This document shows positions 32,304 through 40,369 of a stretch of 44,981 bases of DNA, piece after piece; position 1 is the stretch's first letter; each line of letters begins with the position of its first letter. The position numbers were made by a program, and so were the translations under genes. Source of the stretch: Streptomyces pseudovenezuelae (GTDB lineage: Bacteria; Actinomycetota; Actinomycetes; Streptomycetales; Streptomycetaceae); the NCBI RefSeq assembly GCF_029892565.1, contig NZ_JARXVH010000036.1:1-44981 (forward strand), in the 5' to 3' direction. The notes below the pieces were generated by a model, which saw only the letters and a list, made by a program, of their open reading frames with translations, searched no databases and was not told the DNA's origin.

Positions 32304-32358
32304 CTGATGCCGCCTCCCCCACCCGGAACCTCTCGGGACCAGGCCTGGTCCCCACTCC

Positions 32359-33213
32359 TCAAGTATGGCCTTTGACCAGCCCATTGATGCTTTCCTGACG
32401 CAACCCCTGCGATGCCGCCGGCCGGGCGTCGTCCGTGGTGATCTGGGCGGCTCGGATAGTGCGAGGTGCGGCTCCGAGTTCGCGGCGGCAGGCCTTGTTG
32501 AACGCCTGCAGGTCGGGAATTCCGACGGAGGCGGCGACGGCGGGGATGGTCAGCGTGGTGGCTCGCAGGAAGTGGCGCGCCCGCTCCATCCGCCGGGCCC
32601 GGATGTAGCCGACGACCGTCTCCCCGGTGGCGGCGCGGAACAGCCTGGTCAGGTGGTTGTGCGAGATGCCCGCCGCCTTCGCGATCTCGGGCACGGTCAG
32701 CGGCTCGGCCAACCGGGTCTCGATCAGTGCCATCGCCGCCGCGACGGCGGGATGGGCGCCCTGCGTGTCCCGCGTGGTCGGCGGGGCGAGCTGGGCGACC
32801 CGCCACAGCGCAGCCCACACCTCGGCCGCCGCCCGCGCCGCCATGTTCGGCCAGACGGCAAGGGCCTGCCGCAACTGAGTTGTGAGCAGCGCCAGTTCCG
32901 GCCCCGCGTCCTGGATCACCGGGACGCGTCTGGGCGTACCGGCCGAGCTCAGGCGCAGGTGGACATAGAGGTGCTCGGAGCGGCCCCGGTAGCGATAGCG
33001 GACCTCCGTACCGGGCGGAACGAGGCTGACCCTGCTGGGGCGGATCTGGTGCGGGGTGCCGTTCACCGTCAGGTCGGCCTCATAGCCGTACAGATGGAGC
33101 TGCCACAGGTCCGGCAGCAGGAACTCGTCCACCTGACCGGCGGGGCCGTGCACGCCGATACCGACGGCGGCCAGAGCGGGAGGCTCGTCGAGATGGACGA
33201 GGACCGTGTGCAT
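32359..33213 (-). CDS. AraC-family transcriptional regulator
   Basis: A 284-aa regulator. The N-terminal half looks like a cupin-type sensing domain (VGIGVHGPAGQVDEFLLPD, then VSLVPPGTEVRYRYRGRSEH). The C-terminal 100 residues are a double helix-turn-helix: LTVPEIAKAAGISHNHLTRL and IPAVAASVGIPDLQAFNKAC. The A-S-V-G-I/F-x-D-x-x-x-F-N-K pattern is the AraC signature. The start is ATG 33213, but no strong ribosome site is present; GTG 33231 is possible. It is divergent from a PhyH-type dioxygenase, and direct repeats in the intergenic region (33287-33321) are the likely target. Sensed ligand unknown, possibly a sugar as in many cupin AraC proteins. Confidence 0.85.
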   Translation of the reverse strand: MHTVLVHLDEPPALAAVGIGVHGPAGQVDEFLLPDLWQLHLYGYEADLTVNGTPHQIRPSRVSLVPPGTEVRYRYRGRSEHLYVHLRLSSAGTPRRVPVIQDAGPELALLTTQLRQALAVWPNMAARAAAEVWAALWRVAQLAPPTTRDTQGAHPAVAAAMALIETRLAEPLTVPEIAKAAGISHNHLTRLFRAATGETVVGYIRARRMERARHFLRATTLTIPAVAASVGIPDLQAFNKACRRELGAAPRTIRAAQITTDDARPAASQGLRQESINGLVKGHT

Positions 33214-33286
33214 GAGCACGTGTTCTATCACGACACCTGTAGGTGCGCACCGGGTTCGGCGTCTCCCGCCACTTGCTGGTTCAGGT

Positions 33287-33321
33287 GGTGAAAATCGACC
33301 AGTAGAGGGTGAACATGACCA
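33287..33321. promoter_or_regulatory. Direct repeats, candidate AraC half-sites
   Basis: GGTGAAAATCGACCA (33287-33301) and GGTGAACATGACCA (33308-33321) are near-identical direct repeats with a 21-bp period, two helical turns, the spacing typical of AraC-type dimers. They lie 38-72 bp upstream of the dioxygenase start, where an activator would contact the polymerase. Confidence 0.55.
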
Positions 33322-33358
33322 ACGCGGCGAGCGGCGGACGGTGCCTAGCGTTGCGGTC

Positions 33359-34174
33359 ATGGAGAAGAGGCACGAATTGCTCAGCTCGGTCCAGATGGCG
33401 CGCTTCGTGGCGCACGGGTCGCTGCGCCTGGACGCGGTGGTCCCGGCAGAGATGAACGCCGAGGGCCTGGCGGTGCTGGCGGACGGGGTATCGCCGGTGC
33501 CGTACGGGACGCCGGTGTCCGAGGCGTACGCGGCGGACTCGTTCGTCCGCAGACTGCTGGAACTTCCGCGGGTGGCGGGGGCACTGCGCAGCCTGGTGGG
33601 TCAACAGCCGACGGTGGACCACCACTTCGTCCACGTCCGTGATCCCCACGGCGGGGACGCGCAGCCGCTGCACGGGGACGCCGTGATCGACGTCCGGCCG
33701 GACGCGTTCGACGTGCAGTTGATGTACTACCCCCAGGCGGTGACGCTGGAGATGGGCGGCACCCTCAGCGTGCCGGGAAGCCATCTGCGCCGCATCAACG
33801 AGTCCGACACCGGCCGCTACCAGAACCTGCGCGGCCAGAGCCGACTGGTCTGCCCGGCCGGCACGGTGGTGTTTCTGCACCACGGTCTCTGGCACGCGGG
33901 CCGACGCAACGACAGCGACACGGTTCGCTACATGTTCAAGATCCGCTTCAACCCGACGGTCCGCCAGCAGCGCTTGTGGGACACCTCCGACCTGAACGAC
34001 CCGCAGGTGACCCGCGAACTGGACGTGATGTTCCCCTGGTACGAACCGGCCACCGGACGCCTGGAACGGTACAACCGCGTGCTGCTGTGGCGGGCACTGA
34101 CCGGCGACGACTCCTTCGACATCGACTACTGGGTGACCAGGGTCTCCAACCGCCCGCAGGAGGCCGCGGTATGA
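33359..34174 (+). CDS. Phytanoyl-CoA dioxygenase (PhyH)-family Fe(II)/2-oxoglutarate oxygenase
   Basis: A 271-aa protein. The facial-triad motif is visible as PLHGDAVIDV (H-x-D) with the distal His in VVFLHHGLWHAG and a following Arg-bearing strand (VRYMFKIRFNPT) that would bind 2-oxoglutarate. GGTLSVPGSHLRR matches the PhyH pattern before the distal His. It probably hydroxylates a small molecule or lipid; substrate unknown. The gene overlaps its downstream partner (ATGA) and is divergent from an AraC regulator with direct repeats in its promoter, so is likely inducible. Confidence 0.78.
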   Translation: MEKRHELLSSVQMARFVAHGSLRLDAVVPAEMNAEGLAVLADGVSPVPYGTPVSEAYAADSFVRRLLELPRVAGALRSLVGQQPTVDHHFVHVRDPHGGDAQPLHGDAVIDVRPDAFDVQLMYYPQAVTLEMGGTLSVPGSHLRRINESDTGRYQNLRGQSRLVCPAGTVVFLHHGLWHAGRRNDSDTVRYMFKIRFNPTVRQQRLWDTSDLNDPQVTRELDVMFPWYEPATGRLERYNRVLLWRALTGDDSFDIDYWVTRVSNRPQEAAV

Positions 34175-34509
34175 CGAGCGAACCCATGTCCCCCGCCGAG
34201 TCCTCACCGGCGGAATTCACGCCAGTGGCGCGGCAGCAGGTGCTGGTGCTGTACCTGGCCAACTCCGCGCTGGACTCCCACGTCGTCGGCTGGTCGCTGT
34301 ACGACGGCACCGGCCGCACCTCACCCACCACGGGCGACAGCGACGAACCGCCCTACGAGTCGGGAGTGGCGGCGCTGCGGGACGGCTGGCGGCTGATACA
34401 GGCAGCCCAGCTGATCCCGCCGTATCCGGGCCACGAGTACGACGTCTCCTTCCTCAAGCACGAGTTCTTCTTCGAACAGATCGTCGACATGACGGCGGAG
34501 CGACCGTAG
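34171..34509 (+). CDS. Small unknown protein coupled to the PhyH-type gene
   Basis: A 112-aa protein with no family I recognise. It starts at ATG 34171, overlapping the dioxygenase stop by 4 nt, after a GCAGGAGG site inside that gene. The sequence is acidic and Trp/Tyr-rich, with QQVLVLYLANSALDSHVVGW, DGWRLIQAAQLIPPYPG and YDVSFLKHEFFFEQIVD, and has no signal or membrane segment. Tight coupling suggests it assists the oxygenase or handles the same compound. Confidence 0.6.
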   Translation: MTSEPMSPAESSPAEFTPVARQQVLVLYLANSALDSHVVGWSLYDGTGRTSPTTGDSDEPPYESGVAALRDGWRLIQAAQLIPPYPGHEYDVSFLKHEFFFEQIVDMTAERP

Positions 34510-34944
34510 GCCCACCCAGGCATCGCGATGTGCGGCCGCGCCAACTCTCCGCCCCCAGCAGCGAATTCGGCGCTGATCCGATCGAGCTCGTCCCAGCCGG
34601 CCTTGATCCCGCACACGCACTCCCGCGTCGCTGATCGTTGCACGGCGACCTGCCCCGGTGGTCCGCCTGCGCCGACGCACCGCCGAGGAAGGCGGGCGCC
34701 GCCCTTCTCGTGCGCGACCGTCTCCCCCGGCGACACCTTGGCCCGCTGTGCCCGGTGCGGGCGGACCACCCGGTGGACGGGATTCTCCGCTCACCTCACC
34801 TCACCTCGCCGATACTCGCGGGCCTGTCCCCCGAGCGAGCTACGCGCAGGTGTCCACTGTGCGGTGACGATCTCGGGTCACCGAATCCCTAGCGTTCGGA
34901 GCAGTCGCGGCGCTCTTGCCGCGGATCTGGCGAAGGGGATGTCC
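34510..34944. other. Gene-poor stretch, possible minus-strand relic
   Basis: About 435 bp between the unknown small gene and the CPBP protease gene. A minus-strand frame around 34520-34640 encodes CGIKAGWDELDRISAEFAAG, which looks partly coding, but no complete gene or family is evident. A short tandem of TCACC units lies near 34790-34810. Presumably it includes the promoter of the downstream operon. Confidence 0.35.
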
Positions 34945-35781
34945 ATGAGATTGGTTTGGCAGCTGGCGGCGGTCGCGGCGGTCGCTTTCATCGGCAGTCT
35001 GACGGTTGCCGCGGTGGAGGGGAACGCGGTGCTCACGCTGCTGCTCGGAGCGGTGACAGCCGTGCTCGCGGTGCTCGTCTACCGGTGGGTGGTGCGGCGG
35101 ACCGAACGCCGCGAAGCCACGGAGGTGGCCCGGGAAGAGGCCGCGAACGCGACAGGACGAGGCGTCCTGATCGGGGTGGCGTTGTTCGGTGCCGTCGTGG
35201 TGAACCTCGCCTTGCTCGGGGACTACAAGGTCGACGGTCTGGGCTCGGTGTCGAGCGCAGTGGGGCTGATCGGTTTCATGGCCGCTGCCGCCGTGACAGA
35301 GGAACTGCTGTTCCGCGGTGTCCTGTTCCGGATCGTCGAAGAGCGTCTCGGCACGTGGCTCGCACTGACCCTCACCGGTGCGCTGTTCGGCCTGTCGCAC
35401 CTGACCAACCCGCACGCCAGCCTCTGGGGCGCCCTCGCCATCGCGATCGAGGCGGGCGGCATGCTCGCCGCCGCGTACGCGGCCACCCGCAACCTGTGGG
35501 TGCCGATCGGCCTGCACTTCGGCTGGAACTTCGCCGAGTCCGGCATCTTCAGCACCGGGGTCTCGGGCAACGACACCAAGCAGGGACTGCTGGACGCCAC
35601 ATTGTCCGGCCCGAAGCTGATCACGGGTGGCGACTTCGGCCCGGAAGGAAGCGTGTACGCGGTGCTGTTCGGGCTCCTGGCGATGATCGCGTTCATGTGG
35701 CTGGCGCGTCGCCGCGGCCATCTGCTACCCCGCCGCGGGCAGCGCGCCCGGGCGGACGCGACCGCTACAGTTTCCCGGTGA
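34945..35781 (+). CDS. CPBP-family intramembrane metalloprotease (CAAX/Abi type)
   Basis: A 278-aa membrane protein. AAGGGG lies 6 nt before ATG 34945 (ATG 34939 overlaps it). Hydrophobic segments run through most of the chain: about 5-30, 40-55, 80-100, 110-130, 140-165, 175-195, 240-260. The three CPBP motifs are present: EELLFRG, FGLSHLTNP and GLHFGWNF, supplying Glu and His ligands for the metal site. Members cleave membrane substrates or are linked to bacteriocin self-immunity. The stop overlaps the histidine kinase GTG (GTGA), so the protease and the two-component pair are made together. Confidence 0.85.
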   Translation: MRLVWQLAAVAAVAFIGSLTVAAVEGNAVLTLLLGAVTAVLAVLVYRWVVRRTERREATEVAREEAANATGRGVLIGVALFGAVVVNLALLGDYKVDGLGSVSSAVGLIGFMAAAAVTEELLFRGVLFRIVEERLGTWLALTLTGALFGLSHLTNPHASLWGALAIAIEAGGMLAAAYAATRNLWVPIGLHFGWNFAESGIFSTGVSGNDTKQGLLDATLSGPKLITGGDFGPEGSVYAVLFGLLAMIAFMWLARRRGHLLPRRGQRARADATATVSR

Positions 35782-36944
35782 TCGCTCTTCGGCGACTCCA
35801 GGACGGCTGGCGACGGTTCGACGTCACGGCCCGGGACCTCCCGCTCGCTCTGCTTCTCCTCGCCGTAGCACTTCTGCCGGTGTGGCAACGGCACGGCACG
35901 CGGCTCGGGGGCGTGCCCGAGCGCGCCTTCGACGCGTGGGGCGTAGCGGTCCTGGTCCTGGAATGCCTCCCGCTCGCCATGCGCCGACGGTGGCCGGCCT
36001 GCTGTCTCGCCCTGGTGTCACTCGGCTTCGCCACCGACCAACTGCGCGGCTACCACCTGGTCGCCGGTACCGCGTTGCTGGTCGCACTGGTGAGCACGGG
36101 ACTGCATCTGCGGCGCAGGCGGCGCGCAACCGCACTGCTGTTCACGGCGGCCTACGTTTTGCTGGCGGTCGCACTCTCCCGCCTCGGCTCGGGCGAGCCG
36201 CCGAGCGAGTTCGTGACGTTCTACCTGGTACTGACCCTCGCCTGGGGCGCCGGGGCGTGGCTGCGCTCCGCCCGCATCGCGGAGGCGGAGAGCGGCCAGC
36301 GTCTCCCCGAGGTCACCCGCGCCGCCGAACGGACCCGTATCGCCCGCGAGTTGCACGACGTGGTGACCCACCATGTGACGGCGATGGTCGTGCAGGCCGA
36401 GGCGGCCCGCTACCTGACCTCCTCGCCCGACCGCCTCGACCAGTCCCTGACGGCCGTCAGCGACACCGGCCGACGGGCCATCACGGACCTGCGGCACCTG
36501 CTCGACCTGCTCAACCCGGACCACAAAACGGAGGCCGGCCACGACGCCAGGACACCACCCGTCGGCAGACTGCTCACGCTCGTCGAGCAGACCCGCCGGG
36601 CTGGGCAACCGGTGGAGTTCACCGAGCAGGGCACGCCGTCCGAGTCGACCGGCAGCGCCGACCTCGTCGCCTACCGGGTCGTTCAGGAGGCTTTGACCAA
36701 CGCTCTCAAGTACGCCCGCGGAAGCCGAACTTCGGTCCAGGTGCAGCACGGGACGATGGAGATCACCGTGGCGGTCAGCACAGCGGGTTCCGGCCCACGG
36801 ACGGTGTTCCCCGGGGGCAGCGGGCGGGGCCTGGTCAGCCTGCGCGAACGGGTCGACGTCCTCGGCGGCGACTTCAGCGCACAGGCACAGCCGGACGGAG
36901 GCTTCGTCGTCCAGGCGCGCATCCCCTCGGGCAGCCCGTCGTGA
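35778..36944 (+). CDS. NarL-group sensor histidine kinase
   Basis: A 388-aa membrane kinase starting at GTG 35778, overlapping the protease stop. The N-terminal 165 residues hold five or six membrane helices (ALLLLAVALLPVW to VLTLAWGAGAWL) with no large outer domain, so it may sense the membrane itself. The HisKA_3 segment ERTRIARELHDVVTHHV has the phospho-acceptor His193. The ATPase domain keeps the N box (VVQEALTNALKYA) and a G box (GSGRGLVSLRERV). This is the usual cell-envelope-stress type in actinomycetes. GTGA overlap links it to the response regulator. Confidence 0.88.
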   Translation: MIALRRLQDGWRRFDVTARDLPLALLLLAVALLPVWQRHGTRLGGVPERAFDAWGVAVLVLECLPLAMRRRWPACCLALVSLGFATDQLRGYHLVAGTALLVALVSTGLHLRRRRRATALLFTAAYVLLAVALSRLGSGEPPSEFVTFYLVLTLAWGAGAWLRSARIAEAESGQRLPEVTRAAERTRIARELHDVVTHHVTAMVVQAEAARYLTSSPDRLDQSLTAVSDTGRRAITDLRHLLDLLNPDHKTEAGHDARTPPVGRLLTLVEQTRRAGQPVEFTEQGTPSESTGSADLVAYRVVQEALTNALKYARGSRTSVQVQHGTMEITVAVSTAGSGPRTVFPGGSGRGLVSLRERVDVLGGDFSAQAQPDGGFVVQARIPSGSPS

Positions 36945-37633
36945 CATCCGAGGCGAACTCCATCCGAACCGTGCGGACACCGCCGATCCGGGTCCTGGTC
37001 TGCGACGACCAGATACTGGTCCGCACCGGACTGGTGACCATCATCGACGCCCAACCCGACCTCGAGGTGGCAGCCGAGTGCGGTGACGGACAGACCGCGG
37101 TCGACCTCGCAGGCCGACTGCACCCTGACGTCGTGGTGATGGACATACGCATGCCAGTGCTCGACGGCATCGAGGCGACCCGGCTCCTGGCCGGCGCCGG
37201 GGTCGCACAGCCCGTCAAGGTACTCGTGGTCACGACCTTCAACCTGGACGAGTACGTCTACGAGGCGCTGCGCGCGGGGGCCAGCGGCTTCCTCCTCAAG
37301 GACGCTCCACCGGCCCAACTCCTGCACGGCATCCGAACCGTGGCCACGGGCGCGGCGCTTCTGGCCCCCGAGGTGACGCGCCAACTCGTCGGCAGGTACG
37401 CCGCCCGGATCCGCCCCGTCGAAGGCACCCCGCACGACATCCCACTGACCCCCCGCGAACTGGAAGTCCTCCGCCTCATCGCGGACGGCCTGTCCAACAG
37501 CGAGATCGCCGGGGCCCTCGTGATAAGCCAGGAGACCGTCAAGACATTCGTGTCGCGCATCCTCGCCAAACTCGGCCTCCGCGACCGTGTCCAGGCGGTC
37601 GTCTACGCCTACCGCCACGGCCTGGTCACCTGA
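36941..37633 (+). CDS. NarL/LuxR-type response regulator
   Basis: A 230-aa regulator starting at GTG 36941. The receiver domain shows the acidic pair in LVCDDQ (22-23), phosphorylation site Asp68 in VVVMDIRMP, and a LKDAPP segment with the conserved Lys. The C-terminal helix-turn-helix is LTPRELEVLRLIADGLSNSE, then VISQETVKTFVSRILAKLGL. It is the partner of the kinase directly upstream. The target genes are unknown but probably include this protease-kinase-regulator operon. A terminator follows at 37649-37667. Confidence 0.9.
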   Translation: MTSEANSIRTVRTPPIRVLVCDDQILVRTGLVTIIDAQPDLEVAAECGDGQTAVDLAGRLHPDVVVMDIRMPVLDGIEATRLLAGAGVAQPVKVLVVTTFNLDEYVYEALRAGASGFLLKDAPPAQLLHGIRTVATGAALLAPEVTRQLVGRYAARIRPVEGTPHDIPLTPRELEVLRLIADGLSNSEIAGALVISQETVKTFVSRILAKLGLRDRVQAVVYAYRHGLVT

Positions 37634-37648
37634 CCCGTACCCGGCGGA

Positions 37649-37667
37649 CCCACCTAGGGAGGGTGGG
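37649..37667 (+). terminator. Terminator after the response regulator
   Basis: CCCACC (37649-37654) and GGTGGG (37662-37667) form a 6-bp GC stem with a 7-nt loop, 16 bp after the stop codon. Confidence 0.5.
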
Positions 37668-37709
37668 CAAGACCATCTCCGACGCGCGCGTCCTGTTCGG
37701 AACTGCACT

Positions 37710-37900
37710 TGACTTCCTCCCCCTCCTGGAGGAGGGGGGTTCCTACGGCTCGCGCTGTAGGGGTTCCTGCTTCAACGCCGGCTGCCCGCCAGGAGTGCTC
37801 CCTTGAGGTCTTACACCGGCTCCACAGGCCGAGACGGCCAGCCCGGCCGCCTTGATGGTGCGGGCCGCGTTGATGTCGCGGTCGTGTACGGCGCCGCAGG
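37710..37900 (-). ncRNA. Candidate omega-RNA (reRNA) at the tnpB 3' end
   Basis: In IS200/IS605 elements, the guide RNA of TnpB spans the 3' end of tnpB and the right end, with the guide starting at the first base outside the element. Here the scaffold would include the CCCCCTCC/GGAGGGGG hairpin and end at GAAGTCAA. The guide would begin GTGCAGTTCCGAACAGGACG (37708 downwards). The 5' limit is arbitrary. Confidence 0.4.
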
Positions 37901-38936
37901 TGTCGCACGTCCACGCGCGGACATTCAGCGCCAGCTTCGCCGCGATAGTGCCGCAGTTCCCGCACAGCTTGCTGCTGGGGAAGAAGCGGTCGATCACGAC
38001 GAGTTCACGCCCATACCAGGCGCACTTGTACTCCAGCATCGACCGCAGTTGCGTCCAGGACGCGTCCGAGATCGCCCGCGCCAACGTGTGATTCTTCAGC
38101 AGGTTGCGGACGGTGAGGTCCTCGATCACGACCGTTTGGTTCTCACGGACGAGCCGAGTCGACAGTTTGTGCAGGTGGTCGCGGCGCCGGTCGGCGATCC
38201 GCGCATGCACGCGGGCAACCCGCTCGCGGGCCTTCTCCCGGTTCGCCGAGCCCTTCGCCTTCCGCGACAGTTCACGCTGCGCCCCGGCCAGCCTGGCGCG
38301 GTCACGCCGCTCGTGCCGGGGGTTGGCGACCTTCTCACCGGTGGACAGCGTCACCAGGGAGGTGATCCCGGCGTCCAGGCCGACGGCCGCCGTGGTGACG
38401 GCGGCCGGGGCGATGGTGTCCTGGCACAGCAGGGACACAAACCAACGTCCCGCCGCGTCGCGGGAGACGGTCGCCGTGGTCGGCTCCTGGCCCTGGGGCA
38501 GTGGACGCGACCAGCGGATGTCCAGCGCACCGGCCATCCTGGCCAGCGTCAGCCGTCCCTCACGCCACGTAAAGGCCGAGCGGGTGTACTCGGCCGACGC
38601 ACGGGATTTCTTGCGGGACTTGAAACGCGGATACTTCGCCCGCTGGGCGAAGAAGTTCCCGAACGCCGTCTGCAGATGGCGCAGCGCCTGCTGCAGCGGG
38701 ACCGAGGACACCTCCGTCAGGAAGGCGAGCTCCCCGGTCTTCTTCCACTGCGTGAGTGCGGCGGAGGACTGCACGTAGGACAGACGGCGCTGCTCTGTGT
38801 ACCAGGCCCGTGTGCGTTCTTCCAGCGCCTTGTTGTAGACCAGGCGCACGCAGCCGAACGTGCGCGACAGCTCCGCCGCCTGCTCGCCTGTGGGGTAAAA
38901 GCGGTACTTGAACGCCCGCTTGACCTGCCGCGCCAT
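37743..38936 (-). CDS. tnpB: TnpB RNA-guided nuclease, apparently intact
   Basis: A 397-aa protein of normal TnpB length, the ancestor type of Cas12. The N-terminal domain begins MARQVKRAFKYRFYPTGEQA. The RuvC catalytic residues are in place: Asp in GLDAGITSLVTLSTG, Glu in TVVIEDLTVRNLL, and Asp in HDRDINAARTI. Between the last two is the zinc finger, CGNCG and CDTCG. It cuts DNA next to a short motif under control of the omega-RNA from the same element's right end, which keeps the element in place after excision. The start is ATG 38936; the reading frame ends within the right-end region. Confidence 0.92.
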   Translation of the reverse strand: MARQVKRAFKYRFYPTGEQAAELSRTFGCVRLVYNKALEERTRAWYTEQRRLSYVQSSAALTQWKKTGELAFLTEVSSVPLQQALRHLQTAFGNFFAQRAKYPRFKSRKKSRASAEYTRSAFTWREGRLTLARMAGALDIRWSRPLPQGQEPTTATVSRDAAGRWFVSLLCQDTIAPAAVTTAAVGLDAGITSLVTLSTGEKVANPRHERRDRARLAGAQRELSRKAKGSANREKARERVARVHARIADRRRDHLHKLSTRLVRENQTVVIEDLTVRNLLKNHTLARAISDASWTQLRSMLEYKCAWYGRELVVIDRFFPSSKLCGNCGTIAAKLALNVRAWTCDTCGAVHDRDINAARTIKAAGLAVSACGAGVRPQGSTPGGQPALKQEPLQREP

Positions 38937-39097
38937 ACCTCACGTTCTATCAGCTCCCGTGTGATCGACAGGTTTCGGCCGGTGGACGACGCACGCCGGT
39001 CCGCCCGGGCGGCGAACCGGCTTTCCCTGCCCTGCTTCGCAGGAGCTTCGTTTCCTCCCCCGGCTGAAGCCGGGGGTATCCACAAAGGAGAGCCTCG

Positions 39098-39324
39098 ATG
39101 ATGCTGGAGTACAAGTGCGCCAGGTACGGGCGCGAACTCGTCCTGATCGACCGCTTCTTCCCCAGCGGCAAGCTGCGCGGGAACAGCGGCACGGTCCGTG
39201 AGTGGATGTGCGACAACTGCGGTGTCGTCCATGACCGCGACGCCAACGCGCCACGCAACAGCAGGAAACCCAGCGGGCGATCGCTGGAATCCTCCCGCCT
39301 CCAGGCGGGTGGGGAAGAAGTCAA
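39098..39324 (+). pseudogene. tnpB C-terminal fragment with right end, head-to-head with the intact element
   Basis: The frame from ATG 39098 reads MMLEYKCARYGRELVLIDRF, matching the intact TnpB from its Met-Leu-Glu-Tyr-Lys-Cys segment. The zinc finger is damaged (C-G-N-C is now R-G-N-S) while the other pair and the D-R-D motif remain, and a few residues are lost between them. The end keeps a right-end hairpin CCCGCCT-CC-AGGCGGG (39294-39309) and GAAGTCAA. It lies on the opposite strand to the intact element, which abuts its first codon. An older copy was probably hit by the newer insertion. Confidence 0.8.
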
Positions 39325-40298
39325 CGGGGCGTTCCTTCGCTCGGGCTGAGAGGGACGATGCCGGGGTGTGCAGGAGAGCGGCCCACCGGGAAGGGGTCAC
39401 AGACAGCGCCCAGGAACGCGCCGGCGACGTCCGTGTTGTCGAAGGCGAGCATCACCGTTCGGCCGGTCCGGTCCTGGATGACGCGTCCGCTGTAGAGGGA
39501 TTCGGCGACGACGAGACGGGCGTCTTCCGTTGGGTAGGGGCCCAGCGCGAAGGGTGCCGGAATGCTCCAGATCCCGCCGCTCTGTCCCGCCTGGCGTCTG
39601 GCTGCGGACAGCCGTTGCGTGTCACAGGAGATGAGCAGTGTCCCCTCTCCCTGGATGGTGGCCAGCTGGGGGACTTCGAGGTGGGAGAAACCCGCGCCCA
39701 CGGAGCTGAGCGGAGGCTGAACCGTCCAGGCACGCAGATCCGGTGAGGTGGCGTGGGCGATGACGCCGCGGTCGTCGACAGCGCCGTGGTTGGCCCGGGC
39801 CGTGACGAGCATGTGCCAGCCCTGCCCGTCCGGGTCGGGAAAGACCCACGGGTCGCGCCAGGCCTCTTCGGGCCAGCTGGAAGTGCCCAGCTTCTCGTAC
39901 CAGCGGTCGTCCGCCTCGGTGATGGGCCCAAGCTGTTTGGTCCAGGTGTGCAGATCCGTGGAGGTGGCCACTCCGATCGCCTGGGTGTTGTGGCCGGGGT
40001 CGGCGAAGCGGGCGCCGGTGTAGAACATCCGCCAGAGTCCGTCGGGCCCGCGGAGCACGCTGCCGGTCCAGACAGCGGTCTCGTCGAAGCCGCCCGCCGC
40101 GCCGGGGCCCAGTACCGGTCCGTGGTCCTGCCAGTCGGTCAGATTCGTCGAGGTCGCGTGGCCGATACGGGCGTTGCGGTGCCGCAGCTCGGGGTCGCCG
40201 AGGCTCTTGGGGGCGTGGAGGTAGTACATGTGGAAGGTGTCGCCGTCGTCGGCGAACCAGAAGTCCCACACCCAGGCATGGTCAAGGTGAAATGTCAT
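39321..40298 (-). CDS. GH32/GH43-like five-bladed beta-propeller glycosidase (intracellular)
   Basis: A 325-aa protein with no signal peptide. AAGGA is 7 nt before ATG 40298; the longer open frame upstream runs antisense to nothing but overlaps the permease gene and is rejected. Propeller hallmarks: HLDHAWVWDFWFADDGDTFH at the start (expected nucleophile-bearing blade; the Asp is not assigned surely), FDETAVWTGSV, EEAWRDPWVF (R-D-P motif of GH32/GH43/GH68) and FSHLEVPQLA (a plausible acid/base Glu). Part of a sugar ABC operon, it likely splits an imported oligosaccharide such as a fructan- or arabinose-type sugar. Its stop codon lies in the right end of the tnpB fragment (GAAGTCAA), so its original C-terminus may be lost. 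Confidence 0.78.
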   Translation of the reverse strand: MTFHLDHAWVWDFWFADDGDTFHMYYLHAPKSLGDPELRHRNARIGHATSTNLTDWQDHGPVLGPGAAGGFDETAVWTGSVLRGPDGLWRMFYTGARFADPGHNTQAIGVATSTDLHTWTKQLGPITEADDRWYEKLGTSSWPEEAWRDPWVFPDPDGQGWHMLVTARANHGAVDDRGVIAHATSPDLRAWTVQPPLSSVGAGFSHLEVPQLATIQGEGTLLISCDTQRLSAARRQAGQSGGIWSIPAPFALGPYPTEDARLVVAESLYSGRVIQDRTGRTVMLAFDNTDVAGAFLGAVCDPFPVGRSPAHPGIVPLSPSEGTPR

Positions 40299-40369
40299 AG
40301 GGCGTCCTTGTGCGTCGGCCGTCTTGTGGCAGAGGCAGCCGGGTGAGGGGGTGGCGGGGGTGCGGGATG

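Larger units (their letters stand above)
37709..39097 (-). mobile_element. IS200/IS605-group element, tnpB-only (IS1341-like)
   Basis: About 1.39 kb. The left end (high coordinates) carries the hairpin CCCCCGGCT-GA-AGCCGGGGG (39057-39076) and a terminal CACAAAGGAGAGCCTCG. The right end carries the hairpin CCCCCTCC/GGAGGGGG (37719-37726, 37731-37738) and finishes at GAAGTCAA (minus strand). The right border was set by comparing with the tnpB fragment at 39098-39324, whose end has the same GAAGTCAA. No tnpA (Y1 transposase) is present in the window, so mobility would need one in trans. Neither inverted terminal repeats nor a target duplication are expected for this group. Confidence 0.75.

Noticed and set aside
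37709..39324. Complete composite transposon
   Set aside because: The tnpB copy at 39098 is only a C-terminal fragment, no tnpA is present, and the two copies face each other, so no functional composite can be claimed.
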